From: Microbacterium ulmi
GTDB taxonomy: Bacteria; Actinomycetota; Actinomycetes; Actinomycetales; Microbacteriaceae
DNA length: 64,000 nucleotides
Direction: 5' to 3'
NCBI RefSeq assembly: GCF_011759705.1
Contig: NZ_JAAOZF010000002.1
Span: 124,001-188,000, forward strand
Shown: piece by piece, positions 40,808-49,575 of the stretch
Position numbering within the stretch: the first letter of the stretch is position 1
Layout of the letters: each line of letters opens with the position of its first letter
Translations under genes and position numbers: made by a program
The notes under the pieces: generated by a model
Databases searched by the model: none
What the model saw: the letters and a program-made list of their open reading frames with translations, nothing else
Told to the model about the DNA's origin: nothing

Positions 40808-40977
40808 CGAGGGGTTGGATGCCGGCGCGCGACGCGCGATGCATCAGTGACAGTTTAGGCGCGACGACCAGCGCCGATTGAGAGGCCCACCAAGCGGCAT
40901 CCCCCTCCCGAACTCCCCGGAGGACCCGGATTGCCGGGGCGGATGACACCGTTCGGGCCCATGAGGAGAGTGTGACG

Positions 40978-42396
40978 ATGTCGGATGTGCTGATCGACCG
41001 CCCCGAGCTCGAGAGTCTGGGGGTGTACGAGTTCGGCTGGCACGACACCGACGCTGCCGGCGCCGCCGCACAGCGCGGCCTGAGCGAGAGCGTCGTGCGC
41101 GGCATCTCCGCGCTCAAGAACGAGCCCGAATGGATGCTCAAGAACCGGCTCAAGGGCCTGCAGCTGTTCGAGCGCAAGCCGATGCCGACCTGGGGCGCCG
41201 ACCTCAGCGAGATCGACTTCGACAACATCAAGTACTTCGTGCGCTCCACCGAGAAGCAGGCGACGACGTGGGAGGAGCTCCCCGAGGAGATCCGCAGCAC
41301 GTACGAGCGGCTCGGCATCCCCGAGGCGGAGCGTCAGCGCCTCGTCGCAGGCGTCGCCGCGCAGTACGAGTCCGAAGTCGTGTATCACCAGATCCGCGAG
41401 GACCTCGAGGCGCAGGGCGTCATCTTCATGGACACCGACACGGCCCTGCGCGAGCACCCCGAGTTCTTCGAGGAGTACTTCGGCACCGTGATCCCCGCCG
41501 GCGACAACAAGTTCGCGGCTCTCAACACGGCGGTGTGGTCGGGCGGATCGTTCGTCTATGTGCCGAAGGGCGTGCACGTCGAGATCCCGCTGCAGGCCTA
41601 CTTCCGCATCAACACCGAGAACATGGGCCAGTTCGAGCGGACGCTCATCATCGCCGACGAAGACTCGTACGTCCACTACATCGAGGGCTGCACTGCGCCG
41701 ATCTACAAGAGCGACTCGCTGCACTCGGCCGTCGTCGAGATCATCGTGAAGAAGAACGCGCGGGTTCGGTACACGACGATCCAGAACTGGTCGAACAACG
41801 TCTACAACCTCGTCACGAAGCGCGCCATCGCGCACGAGGGCGCGACGATGGAGTGGATCGACGGCAACATCGGCTCGAAGGTCACGATGAAGTACCCGTC
41901 GATCTTCCTCATGGGCGAGCACGCGAAGGGCGAGACGCTCTCCGTCGCCTTCGCAGGCCCCGGCCAGCACCAGGACGCCGGCGCCAAGATGATCCACATG
42001 GCGCCGTACACCCAGTCGTCGATCGTCTCGAAGTCGATCGCCCGCGGCGGCGGCCGCGCCGGCTACCGCGGTGAGGTGCGGGTCGACGCCAACGCGCACC
42101 ATTCCGCCAACACCGTCCGCTGCGACGCCCTCCTCGTCGACACGATCTCGCGCAGCGACACGTATCCTGCGATCGACATCCGCGTCGACGACGTGCAGCT
42201 CGGCCACGAGGCCACCGTCTCGAAGGTCAGCGAGGAGCAGTTGTTCTATCTGCAGTCGCGCGGGATGCCGGAGGACGAGGCGATGGCCATGATCGTCCGC
42301 GGCTTCATCGAGCCCATCGCACGCGAACTGCCCATGGAGTACGCCCTCGAGCTGAACAAGCTCATCGAGATGGGCATGGAAGGATCGGTCGGCTAA
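40978..42396 (+). CDS. sufB: Fe-S cluster assembly protein SufB
   Basis: 472 residues. ATG 40978 is preferred over GTG 40972 because GGAG then lies 9 nt upstream. The beta-helix core contains [39 protein letters not shown] (scaffold cysteine region) and the conserved HSAN...CDALL. SufB with SufC and SufD forms the scaffold on which clusters are built. No SufR-like repressor precedes it, which differs from mycobacteria. Confidence 0.97.
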   Translation: MSDVLIDRPELESLGVYEFGWHDTDAAGAAAQRGLSESVVRGISALKNEPEWMLKNRLKGLQLFERKPMPTWGADLSEIDFDNIKYFVRSTEKQATTWEELPEEIRSTYERLGIPEAERQRLVAGVAAQYESEVVYHQIREDLEAQGVIFMDTDTALREHPEFFEEYFGTVIPAGDNKFAALNTAVWSGGSFVYVPKGVHVEIPLQAYFRINTENMGQFERTLIIADEDSYVHYIEGCTAPIYKSDSLHSAVVEIIVKKNARVRYTTIQNWSNNVYNLVTKRAIAHEGATMEWIDGNIGSKVTMKYPSIFLMGEHAKGETLSVAFAGPGQHQDAGAKMIHMAPYTQSSIVSKSIARGGGRAGYRGEVRVDANAHHSANTVRCDALLVDTISRSDTYPAIDIRVDDVQLGHEATVSKVSEEQLFYLQSRGMPEDEAMAMIVRGFIEPIARELPMEYALELNKLIEMGMEGSVG

Positions 42397-42398
42397 GC

Positions 42399-43589
42399 AT
42401 GACGACCACGACACAGGCACCCCGGGTGGTGCCGGGTTCCCGAGCGCATTCCGACGGGGCCGGGGCGTTCGTCCCCGTGCAGACCCGCTCGGAGCGCCCC
42501 GCTTCGTACGACCCCGCCGACTTCGCCGCTCCGACAGGCCGCGAGGTCAACTGGCGGTACACGCCCGTCGCGCGCCTCGCGCCCCTCTTCCGGGATGCCG
42601 ATGCCGACGCCGACGCGCTGACCGTCGAGGTGACGGCGCCGGCCGGCGTCGAGACGTACGAGCTCGCGCACGGACAGGCGCCCCGCGGCGAGGCGTTCAC
42701 GCCCGAGGACCTTCCGTCCGCCATCGCGTGGCACCGCACCGGTTCCGCGCATCACGTGCGCATCGCGGCGGATGCCGAGCTCGACGCTCCCGTCGTGATC
42801 GACGTGCGCGGTCTCGGCGGAGTGGCGCACTCGCACCTCGTCGTCGAGGCGCTCCCGAACGCGAAGGCGACCGTCCTCCTGCGCCACAGCGGCGACGGGC
42901 AGCTGGCCCAGAACGTCGAGATCCTCGTCCGCGACGGAGCCACGCTCAAGCTCGTCACGGTGCAGCAGTGGGAGGACGACGCGCTCCACGCGGCATCCCA
43001 CCAGGCTCGCGTCGAGAAGGACGCGTACCTCCGACACATCGTCGTCAGCTTCGGCGGCGGGGTCGTCAGGGTCAACCCCTCGATCGAGCTCGCGGGCGCC
43101 GGCGCACACGCCGACCTGTTCGGCCTGTCGTATGCCGACGCCGGCCAGCACCTCGAGAGCCAGGTGTACCTGCATCACAGGGGCCCGCAGACGAAGGGCG
43201 ACGTGCTCTACAAGGGCGCCCTGCAGGGCGTCGGCGCGCGCAGCGTGTGGATCGGCGACGTCCTCATCGGACCCGGCGCGGTCGGCACCGACTCGTACGA
43301 GGCCAATCGCAATCTCGTCCTCACCGACGGCGCGCGCGCCGATTCGGTTCCCAACCTCGAGATCGAGACGGGCGACATCCTGGGCGCCGGCCACGCGAGC
43401 GCGACCGGCCGCTTCGACGACGAGCAGCTCTTCTACCTGCAGGCTCGCGGCATCCCCGAGCCGGAGGCCCGCCGCCTCGTCGTCATCGGGTTCCTCGCCG
43501 AGATCGTGCAGAAGATCGGCATCCCGTCACTCGAGGCCGAGCTCTCCGCGGCGATCGAGCGCGAGCTCGCGGAAGGAGCCGACCGATGA
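42399..43589 (+). CDS. sufD: Fe-S cluster assembly protein SufD
   Basis: 396 residues. Same beta-helix superfamily as SufB, with a shorter N-terminus; C-terminal FDDEQLFYLQARGIPEPEARRL is the SufB/D signature, and the heme/iron-linked histidine region VYLHHRGPQTKGDVLYKG is present. It starts 2 nt after sufB and its stop overlaps the Rieske gene start (ATGA). Confidence 0.96.
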   Translation: MTTTTQAPRVVPGSRAHSDGAGAFVPVQTRSERPASYDPADFAAPTGREVNWRYTPVARLAPLFRDADADADALTVEVTAPAGVETYELAHGQAPRGEAFTPEDLPSAIAWHRTGSAHHVRIAADAELDAPVVIDVRGLGGVAHSHLVVEALPNAKATVLLRHSGDGQLAQNVEILVRDGATLKLVTVQQWEDDALHAASHQARVEKDAYLRHIVVSFGGGVVRVNPSIELAGAGAHADLFGLSYADAGQHLESQVYLHHRGPQTKGDVLYKGALQGVGARSVWIGDVLIGPGAVGTDSYEANRNLVLTDGARADSVPNLEIETGDILGAGHASATGRFDDEQLFYLQARGIPEPEARRLVVIGFLAEIVQKIGIPSLEAELSAAIERELAEGADR

Positions 43590-43915
43590 CGGCGACGCGC
43601 GTCTGCGCGCTGAGCGAGCTCGAGCAGGACACCGCGAAACGGGTGGAGGTCGACGGCGTCGCCATCGCCCTCGTGCTCGACTCGGCCGGCGAGCTCCACG
43701 CCATCGGCGACACGTGCACGCACGGCGACATCTCGCTCGCCGAAGGCTTCGTCGACGGCGAGACGCTCGAGTGCTGGGCGCACGGCTCGGCGTTCTCGCT
43801 GCGCACCGGCAAGCCCCTCAACCTCCCCGCGTACGAGCCCGTCCCCGTCTACGTCGTCGAGATCGACGGCGACGACGTGCTCATCGACCCGGCTGTCAAG
43901 CTCGAAGCGAACTGA
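43586..43915 (+). CDS. Rieske-type ferredoxin subunit inside the suf operon
   Basis: 109 residues. The [2Fe-2S] ligands are C-x-H in TCTHGDISL and C-x2-H in ECWAHGSAF, the pattern of non-heme dioxygenase ferredoxins. The ATGA overlap with sufD and 15-nt gap to sufC make it an integral operon member. This gene is common in actinobacterial suf operons; it may supply electrons to or receive a cluster from the SufBCD scaffold, which is inference. Confidence 0.92.
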   Translation: MTATRVCALSELEQDTAKRVEVDGVAIALVLDSAGELHAIGDTCTHGDISLAEGFVDGETLECWAHGSAFSLRTGKPLNLPAYEPVPVYVVEIDGDDVLIDPAVKLEAN

Positions 43916-43930
43916 AGAAGGTACCGAACA

Positions 43931-44713
43931 ATGTCTGTCCTCGAGATCCGCGACCTCCACGTGACGGTCGAGACCGACGAGGGGACGACGCCGATCCTCA
44001 ACGGCGTCACCCTCACGATCCGCACCGGTGAGACCCATGCCATCATGGGCCCCAACGGCTCCGGCAAGTCGACGCTCGCCTATACGATCGCCGGCCACCC
44101 CAAGTACACCGTCACGAGCGGCTCGATCGCCTTCGACGGCGAGGACGTCCTCGCGATGACGGTCGACGAGCGCGCCCGCGCGGGGGTATTCCTCGCGATG
44201 CAGTACCCCGTCGAGATCCCAGGCGTGACGGTGACGAACTTCCTGCGCACCGCGAAGACCGCGATCGACGGCGAGGCCCCCTCGATCCGCACGTGGACGA
44301 AGGACGTCAAGGAGGCCATGAAGCATCTCCGCATGGACGGCAAGTTCGCCCAGCGCAACGTCAACGAGGGCTTCTCGGGCGGCGAGAAGAAGCGTCACGA
44401 GATCCTCCAGCTCGAGCTCCTGAAGCCGAAGATCGCCGTGCTCGACGAGACCGACTCGGGTCTCGACGTCGACGCGCTCAAGATCGTCTCGGAGGGCGTC
44501 AACCGCGCGAAGGCTCAGACGAACCTCGGTGTGCTGCTCATCACGCATTACACGCGCATCCTCCGCTACATCCACCCCGACTTCGTGCACGTCATGGTCA
44601 AGGGCCGGATCGTCGAGGAGGGCGGGCCGGAGCTCGCCGACCGTCTCGAGAACGAAGGCTACGACCGCTTCCTCGAAGGCGAGCTCGAGCCCGCCGTCGA
44701 CACCGAGGCGTAA
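43931..44713 (+). CDS. sufC: Fe-S cluster assembly ATPase SufC
   Basis: 260 residues. P-loop GPNGSGKST near residue 40, signature FSGGEKKRHEILQ and Walker B IAVLDETDSGLDVDAL, the SufC-specific form. Drives conformational change in SufBD. AAGAAGG lies 8 nt before the ATG. Confidence 0.97.
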   Translation: MSVLEIRDLHVTVETDEGTTPILNGVTLTIRTGETHAIMGPNGSGKSTLAYTIAGHPKYTVTSGSIAFDGEDVLAMTVDERARAGVFLAMQYPVEIPGVTVTNFLRTAKTAIDGEAPSIRTWTKDVKEAMKHLRMDGKFAQRNVNEGFSGGEKKRHEILQLELLKPKIAVLDETDSGLDVDALKIVSEGVNRAKAQTNLGVLLITHYTRILRYIHPDFVHVMVKGRIVEEGGPELADRLENEGYDRFLEGELEPAVDTEA

Positions 44714-44722
44714 GCTCGCACC

Positions 44723-45052
44723 ATGACCGCAACTCTCGCACCCGAGAAGTACGACGAGGTCACCGAAGCGCTCAAGGACGTCATGGACCCCGAGCTCGGG
44801 ATCAACGTCGTCGACCTCGGCCTCATCTACGACCTCGCATGGGACGACGAGAACGACGCGCTCGTGATCCACATGACGCTCACCTCGGCGGGGTGCCCCC
44901 TGACCGATGTCCTCGAGGAGCAGACGGCGCAGGCCCTCGACGACATCGTGGAGCGGTTCCGCATCAACTGGGTGTGGATGCCGCCGTGGGGCCCCGAGCG
45001 GATCACCGACGATGGGCGCGACATGATGCGCGCGCTCGGCTTCGCGATCTGA
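44723..45052 (+). CDS. sufT: SufT-type DUF59 (MIP18-like) Fe-S maturation factor
   Basis: 109 residues. DPELGINVVDLGLIYD and MTLTSAGCPLTD, with the conserved cysteine, define the DUF59 fold. SufT helps deliver clusters to target proteins. It is the last suf gene here, 9 nt after sufC; sufS (cysteine desulfurase) and sufU, which normally lie between them, are absent. Confidence 0.93.
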   Translation: MTATLAPEKYDEVTEALKDVMDPELGINVVDLGLIYDLAWDDENDALVIHMTLTSAGCPLTDVLEEQTAQALDDIVERFRINWVWMPPWGPERITDDGRDMMRALGFAI

Positions 45053-45059
45053 CGAGAGG

Positions 45060-45101
45060 CGGCGAGGTGTCGCGGTCCCGGGACGTCGAACACCTCCGCC
45101 G
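45060..45101 (+). terminator. Possible terminator after sufT
   Basis: GGCGAGGTGT near 45061 can pair with ACACCTCCGCC near 45090 with one bulged base across a loop of about 19 nt. No T-run; weak call. Confidence 0.3.
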
Positions 45102-45137
45102 AACCAGGACCCGGCCCCTCCGCGGCGAGCCGATCGC

Positions 45138-45953
45138 GTGAACGCGAACGGCCGGCTGGGCGAGTACCTCAGGGCGCGGCGCGAGCGACTTCACCCCGAG
45201 GACGTGGGGCTCGCCGTCGGCATCGGAAGGCGACGAGTCGAAGGGCTCCGCCGTGAAGAGGTCGCGATCCTCGCGGGGATCAGCACCGAGTACTACCTGC
45301 GACTCGAGCAGGGCCGCGATGCGAACCCGTCCGGACAGGTGCTGGAGGCCCTGGCTCGGGCACTCCGACTCGACTCCGTCGCATCCGCATATCTGCGCAG
45401 CCTCGCGCGGCCGGAGACCGCGTCGACGGCGGTCGACCACGGCGATGTCGTCCACGAGAGCACTCGATGGCTCATCGAGTCCTGGCCGCTCACAGCGGCC
45501 GTCGTGCACAGCCGCTACATCGACGTGCTCGCCTCGAACGCGCTCGCGCGAGCGCTCAACCCCAACTTCCGTCCCGGCGTCAACAGCGTGCTCTCGCTCC
45601 TGAGCGATCCCTCGGAGCGGGTCTTCCACGTCGACTGGGAGCCGCTCGCGGCCCGGTCGATCGCACTGCTGCGGAACATGGCGGATACGCACACCGGCGA
45701 CGCCCGCCTCGCCGCCCTGGTCGCGGAGGGCAGGGCCGCGAGCACGCTGTTCGGCGAGCTCTGGGAACGTCAGGATGTGATCCGCGTCGGCGACGGGACG
45801 CATGTGCTGCGACATCCGGATGTCGGGGAGCTCACACTCACGTACCTGCGCCTTCCTCTCGTCGGCACCGACGGGCAGTCGATCTTCCTGTACTCGGCGC
45901 AGCCGGGCTCTCCGAGCGCCGCGCGCCTCGAGCGCCTGGCGGCCGCGGACTAG
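45138..45953 (+). CDS. XRE-family regulator with MmyB-like ligand domain
   Basis: 271 residues, GTG start. An N-terminal helix-turn-helix at about residues 8-70 contains VGIGRRRVEGLRREEVAILAG, the family hallmark, followed by STEYYLRLEQGRDANPS. The rest is the MmyB-like PAS-type domain (WPLTAAVVHSRYIDVLASNA, GLTYLRLP-like end) thought to bind a fatty acid or other hydrophobic ligand. Such regulators often control a neighbouring SDR; one lies 87 bp downstream. Confidence 0.88.
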   Translation: MNANGRLGEYLRARRERLHPEDVGLAVGIGRRRVEGLRREEVAILAGISTEYYLRLEQGRDANPSGQVLEALARALRLDSVASAYLRSLARPETASTAVDHGDVVHESTRWLIESWPLTAAVVHSRYIDVLASNALARALNPNFRPGVNSVLSLLSDPSERVFHVDWEPLAARSIALLRNMADTHTGDARLAALVAEGRAASTLFGELWERQDVIRVGDGTHVLRHPDVGELTLTYLRLPLVGTDGQSIFLYSAQPGSPSAARLERLAAAD

Positions 45954-46027
45954 GTGATCTGGGCCACAACGTAGGAGCCCTCCCAGGGTGGGAGCGGCAG
46001 GGACACGCGCGAGCGCGGATCCCGGTC

Positions 46028-46033
46028 TAGCGT
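46028..46033 (+). promoter_or_regulatory. -10 element of the SDR gene, leaderless arrangement
   Basis: TAGCGT, 7 nt before the GTG start at 46041, with no ribosome site. Confidence 0.45.
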
Positions 46034-46040
46034 CGCGAAC

Positions 46041-46835
46041 GTGGACCTCCATCTGACCGGCAGAGCCGCGATCGTCACGGGCGCGAGCAAGGGCATCGGC
46101 CTCGCCGTCACGCGAGCGCTCGTCGCAGAAGGGGCCAACGTCGTCGCGGGAGCCCGATCGATCACCGATGACCTCGTCGCGCTCTCGGACACGGGGCAGG
46201 TCCTCGCGGTCGCGGTCGACCTTGCCGACGCCGACGGGCCGGCCGAGCTCGTCTCTCGCGCGTCCCACTTCGGCGGCCTCGACATCGTCGTCAACAACGT
46301 CGGCGCCGTCACGGCGCGCACGACGGGGTTCCTCGACGTCAGCGACGACGACTGGGAGCAGACCCTCAACCTCACGCTCATGGCAGCAGTCCGCACGACT
46401 CGTGCGGCCATCCCGCTGCTGATCGAGCGCGGCGGCGGCAACGTCGTCACGATCTGCTCCGTCAACGCGTACCTCCCCGACCCCGGCGTGGTCGACTACT
46501 CGGCGACGAAGGCAGCTGTCTGGAACCTCTCCAAGTCGCTGTCGAAGGAGTACGGCGCGCGGGGGCTGCGCTTCAACACCATCAGCCCCGGCCCCGTCTC
46601 GACCCCGCTGTGGCTCGGCGAGCACGGTGTGGCCGCGACGGTCGCCGCGAGCATGGGCGTGTCGTTCGACGAAGCCCGGCGGCGCATCATCGACGGCGGC
46701 GGCGGCTTCTCGACCGGCCGCTTCACCGAGCCCGAGGAGGTCGCCGACCTCGTGCTGCTGCTCGCGAGCGACCGGGCGGGAAACGTCACGGGGGCCGACT
46801 TCCTCATCGACGGCGGCCTCGCCAAGCAGCTCTGA
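46041..46835 (+). CDS. Short-chain dehydrogenase/reductase
   Basis: 264 residues. Cofactor loop TGASKGIG near residue 14, NNVGAV, the catalytic Ser in CSVNAY and Tyr-x3-Lys in YSATKAA. NADP preference is not decidable by eye. Substrate unknown. It lies 87 bp after the MmyB-like regulator, a frequent pairing in actinobacteria, and 47 nt before an alpha/beta hydrolase it may share a message with. Confidence 0.88.
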   Translation: MDLHLTGRAAIVTGASKGIGLAVTRALVAEGANVVAGARSITDDLVALSDTGQVLAVAVDLADADGPAELVSRASHFGGLDIVVNNVGAVTARTTGFLDVSDDDWEQTLNLTLMAAVRTTRAAIPLLIERGGGNVVTICSVNAYLPDPGVVDYSATKAAVWNLSKSLSKEYGARGLRFNTISPGPVSTPLWLGEHGVAATVAASMGVSFDEARRRIIDGGGGFSTGRFTEPEEVADLVLLLASDRAGNVTGADFLIDGGLAKQL

Positions 46836-46882
46836 TCGTCCGGACCGGCCCCCGCCGATCCGTCCCATCGCAAGGAGAAGCC

Positions 46883-47704
46883 ATGTCCAAGACACCCGTC
46901 GTGTTCATCCACGGCCTCTGGATCCACTCGTCCGCATGGGCGCCGTGGCTCGAGCTCTTCGCGGAGCACGGCTACGCTCCGAGCGCCCCGGGATGGCCGG
47001 GGGATGCCGACACCGCAGCCGAGACCCGCGCAGCGGCCGACGCGCTCGACGATGTGGGAATCGAGCAGATCTGCCACCATTACGCCGACTACATCGACAC
47101 CCTCGATGCGAAGCCCATCGTCGTCGGGCATTCGTTCGGCGGGCTCATCGCGCAGGAGCTGCTCGCCAACGACCTCGTCATCGCCGCTGTCGCGATCGAT
47201 CCCGCGCCGATCAAGGGAGTCAAGACGCTGCCGTTCTCGCAGCTGCGCGCCGGCTTCCCGGTGCTCGGCAATCCCGCCAACAGGAAGCGCACCGTGTCGC
47301 TCACGGCGAAGCAGTTCCGGTACAGCTTCGGCAACGCGATCAGCCAGGAGGAGTCCGACGCGCTGTTCGAGGCGTGGGCGATCCCGGGCCCCGGGCGCCC
47401 GCTCTTCGAAGACGCCACGGCCAACTTCTCGCGCAACTCGCCCGCCAGGGTCGACACGCATCGGGCGGTGCGCGGGCCGCTCCTGCTGACCTCCGGCGGC
47501 GAGGACCACACGGTGCCGAAGGCCGTGACCCTCGAAGTCGCCAAGATGTACGAAGACAGCCCCGGCTCGGTCACGGAGTACCACGAGTTCCCGGGCAGGG
47601 GGCACTCGCTGACCATCGACTCGGGCTGGCGCGACGTCGCCGAGGTCGCCCTCGCGTGGCTCGCGACGCAGAAGCTCGAGGTGGCCGCGGCGGCCGCGCA
47701 GTAG
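46883..47704 (+). CDS. Alpha/beta hydrolase
   Basis: 273 residues. Nucleophile elbow GHSFGG with Ser84, oxyanion HGLW near residue 10, acid in GGEDHTVP and histidine in GRGHSLT complete the triad. AAGGAG 6 nt before ATG 46883. Substrate unknown. Probably co-expressed with the SDR; both would be regulated by the upstream MmyB-like protein if the usual arrangement holds. Confidence 0.85.
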   Translation: MSKTPVVFIHGLWIHSSAWAPWLELFAEHGYAPSAPGWPGDADTAAETRAAADALDDVGIEQICHHYADYIDTLDAKPIVVGHSFGGLIAQELLANDLVIAAVAIDPAPIKGVKTLPFSQLRAGFPVLGNPANRKRTVSLTAKQFRYSFGNAISQEESDALFEAWAIPGPGRPLFEDATANFSRNSPARVDTHRAVRGPLLLTSGGEDHTVPKAVTLEVAKMYEDSPGSVTEYHEFPGRGHSLTIDSGWRDVAEVALAWLATQKLEVAAAAAQ

Positions 47705-47720
47705 CGCGAGGCGCGCCGGC

Positions 47721-48422
47721 TCAGCCGATCTGCGCCTTCGCGAGCTGCGCGACGAGCCGCTGCGCGGTGGCGACGCTCGACTGCGGGTTCTGACCGCTCA
47801 CAAGCGCGCCGTCGGCGACGACGGTGCTCGACCAGGGCGCACCCGCACGGACGACCGCACCGAGCTCGCGCAGCCGAGACTCGACGAGATACGGCGAGCT
47901 GTCGCCGAGCCCTCCCAGGCGCTCCTCGTCGTCGGTGAACACCGTCAGCTCACGGCCGGCGAAGGCGAAATCGCCGTTGCGACGGATCGCGCTGAGCAGG
48001 CCGGCAGGTCCGTGGCACAGGACGCCGACGACGGCGTCGCGGTCTGCCGCATCGACGAGGAGGCGCCCGAGGTCGGCATCGTGCGCGAGGTCGGCCATCG
48101 GTCCGTGGCCGCCGGGAAGCACGATCGCGTCGTAGGCGCCGTCGGCGACCTCGCTGAGAGCGAGGGGCCGGTCGAGCGCGTCGGCGATCCTGTCGAGATA
48201 GGCCTGCAGCTCGCGGCCCGACTCCGTCTCGAGGTCGAGGCTGCCGGGGTCAACCGGCGGACGGCGTGCTCCCGGGGTGGCGATGTCCACCGAATGTCCC
48301 GCCGCCGTGAGGCCGCGGTGGAGCTCGACGAGCTCCTCCGCCCAGAATCCCGTCTTGTGCGATGCGCCGTCGGCGAGGACCAGCTCGTCGGCGGCCGTCA
48401 CGACCATGAGCACATGTGCCAT
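47721..48422 (-). CDS. DJ-1/PfpI superfamily protein (type 1 glutamine amidotransferase-like)
   Basis: 233 residues. Nucleophile Cys136 in GVLCHGPAGLL, supporting Glu in KTGFWAEELVE (about residue 29), and VLPGGHGPMADL are typical of the Hsp31/YhbO-like branch; its members act on glyoxals or as chaperones. AAGAAGAAGAG precedes ATG 48420-48422. It diverges from a LysR regulator that probably controls it. Confidence 0.85.
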   Translation of the reverse strand: MAHVLMVVTAADELVLADGASHKTGFWAEELVELHRGLTAAGHSVDIATPGARRPPVDPGSLDLETESGRELQAYLDRIADALDRPLALSEVADGAYDAIVLPGGHGPMADLAHDADLGRLLVDAADRDAVVGVLCHGPAGLLSAIRRNGDFAFAGRELTVFTDDEERLGGLGDSSPYLVESRLRELGAVVRAGAPWSSTVVADGALVSGQNPQSSVATAQRLVAQLAKAQIG

Positions 48423-48528
48423 CTCTTCTTCTTCCCGTTCGTGTCGTCCTGCGACTCGGTCGAGCCGCCTCCGGGAGAACCGACTCGCCATCGAGAGGAT
48501 TCCACATGGACGAGGCGGTGCCATAGAT

Positions 48529-48544
48529 TTCTTGATGAGAAGAA
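48529..48544. promoter_or_regulatory. Possible LysR box between the DJ-1 and LysR genes
   Basis: TTCTT-GATGAG-AAGAA, an A/T-rich inverted repeat with the T-N(~11)-A spacing expected of LysR sites, 25 bp before the regulator start. Confidence 0.4.
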
Positions 48545-48568
48545 GACATCCTGACAGTCGGGAGTGAC

Positions 48569-49471
48569 ATGCGCGATCTCGAACTGCTGGCGACCTTCCT
48601 CGAGGTGCGCCGAGCCGGCTCCGTCACGGCAGCGGCATCCCGTCTGGGACTGAGTCAGCCCTCGGTGAGCGAACGCCTCGCGCGCCTGGAGGAGCAGTTC
48701 GGCGAGACCCTGTTGGTCCGTTCGTCGCGTGGGGTCACTCCGACCCCTGCTGGCGATCGCCTCGCGGCCCGCATCGGCGATCCCGTCGACCGTCTGCGCG
48801 CGGCCTGGACGGCGGAGCCCGCAACGGATGCCTCGGGCACCGTGCGCATCGGGGGAGCGAGCGACGTCGTCGCGAGCCGGGTCATCCCCGCGCTCGCGCC
48901 GCTCGCCGCGCAGGGCATCCGGCTCGAGTTCGCACTCGGTCGTGCGCAGCCGCTGCTCGAGTCGCTCAAGGAGCGTCGCCTCGACGTCGTCATCGCGTCG
49001 ATCCGCCCCGCGGATGCCGCGATCCGGTATCGGGGTCTCGTCGACGAGGAGTTCGTGCTCGTCGGTGCACCCTCGCTCGCGCGCGCGATCGATGCGAGGC
49101 GTCTTGGCAGCGATCCGGCCGGTGCCCTCGTGCACCTTCCGCTCGTCGTGTACGACGAAGAGCTCTCGATCGTGCGCCGCTACTGGCGCAGCCAGTTCGG
49201 TCATCGCCCCGCCAACCCCGTCGCGATCGTCGTGCCCGATCTGCGAGGCATCCTCGCCGCCGTCGTCGCGGGTGCGGGGATCTCCGCGATCCCTCGTTAC
49301 CTCGCCGATCCGGCCGTGGCGAGCGGGTCGGTCGAGATCCTGCACAGGCCCGAGGAGTCGCCGATCAACACGCTCCACATCGCCATCCCCGTGCACGAGC
49401 CTCCCTCCGCGGCGACGGCCGCCGTCATCACTCGCCTTCTCGAGACGGCGCGGGCGTGGGACTCGTTCTGA
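48569..49471 (+). CDS. LysR-family transcriptional regulator
   Basis: 300 residues. Winged helix at residues 3-60 (GSVTAAASRLGLSQPSVSER, the LysR signature) followed by a two-lobed effector domain (RIGGASDVVASRVIPAL; PLVVYDEEL). The divergent DJ-1 family gene is the likely target, as usual for LysR pairs. Confidence 0.9.
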   Translation: MRDLELLATFLEVRRAGSVTAAASRLGLSQPSVSERLARLEEQFGETLLVRSSRGVTPTPAGDRLAARIGDPVDRLRAAWTAEPATDASGTVRIGGASDVVASRVIPALAPLAAQGIRLEFALGRAQPLLESLKERRLDVVIASIRPADAAIRYRGLVDEEFVLVGAPSLARAIDARRLGSDPAGALVHLPLVVYDEELSIVRRYWRSQFGHRPANPVAIVVPDLRGILAAVVAGAGISAIPRYLADPAVASGSVEILHRPEESPINTLHIAIPVHEPPSAATAAVITRLLETARAWDSF

Positions 49472-49562
49472 CTGCCGCGCCGGTCGTCGCGGGCGAACGG
49501 ATGCCGCTCGCGGGGAAAGTCCTCGGATGACCCGCGCCCGTCGACGCGTCGGGACTCGCCGG

Positions 49563-49568
49563 TAGGCT
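49563..49568 (+). promoter_or_regulatory. -10 element of the PatB gene
   Basis: TAGGCT, 7 nt before the GTG at 49576. GAGGA sits directly against the GTG, too close to serve as a normal ribosome site. Confidence 0.45.
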
Positions 49569-49575
49569 CTGAGGA

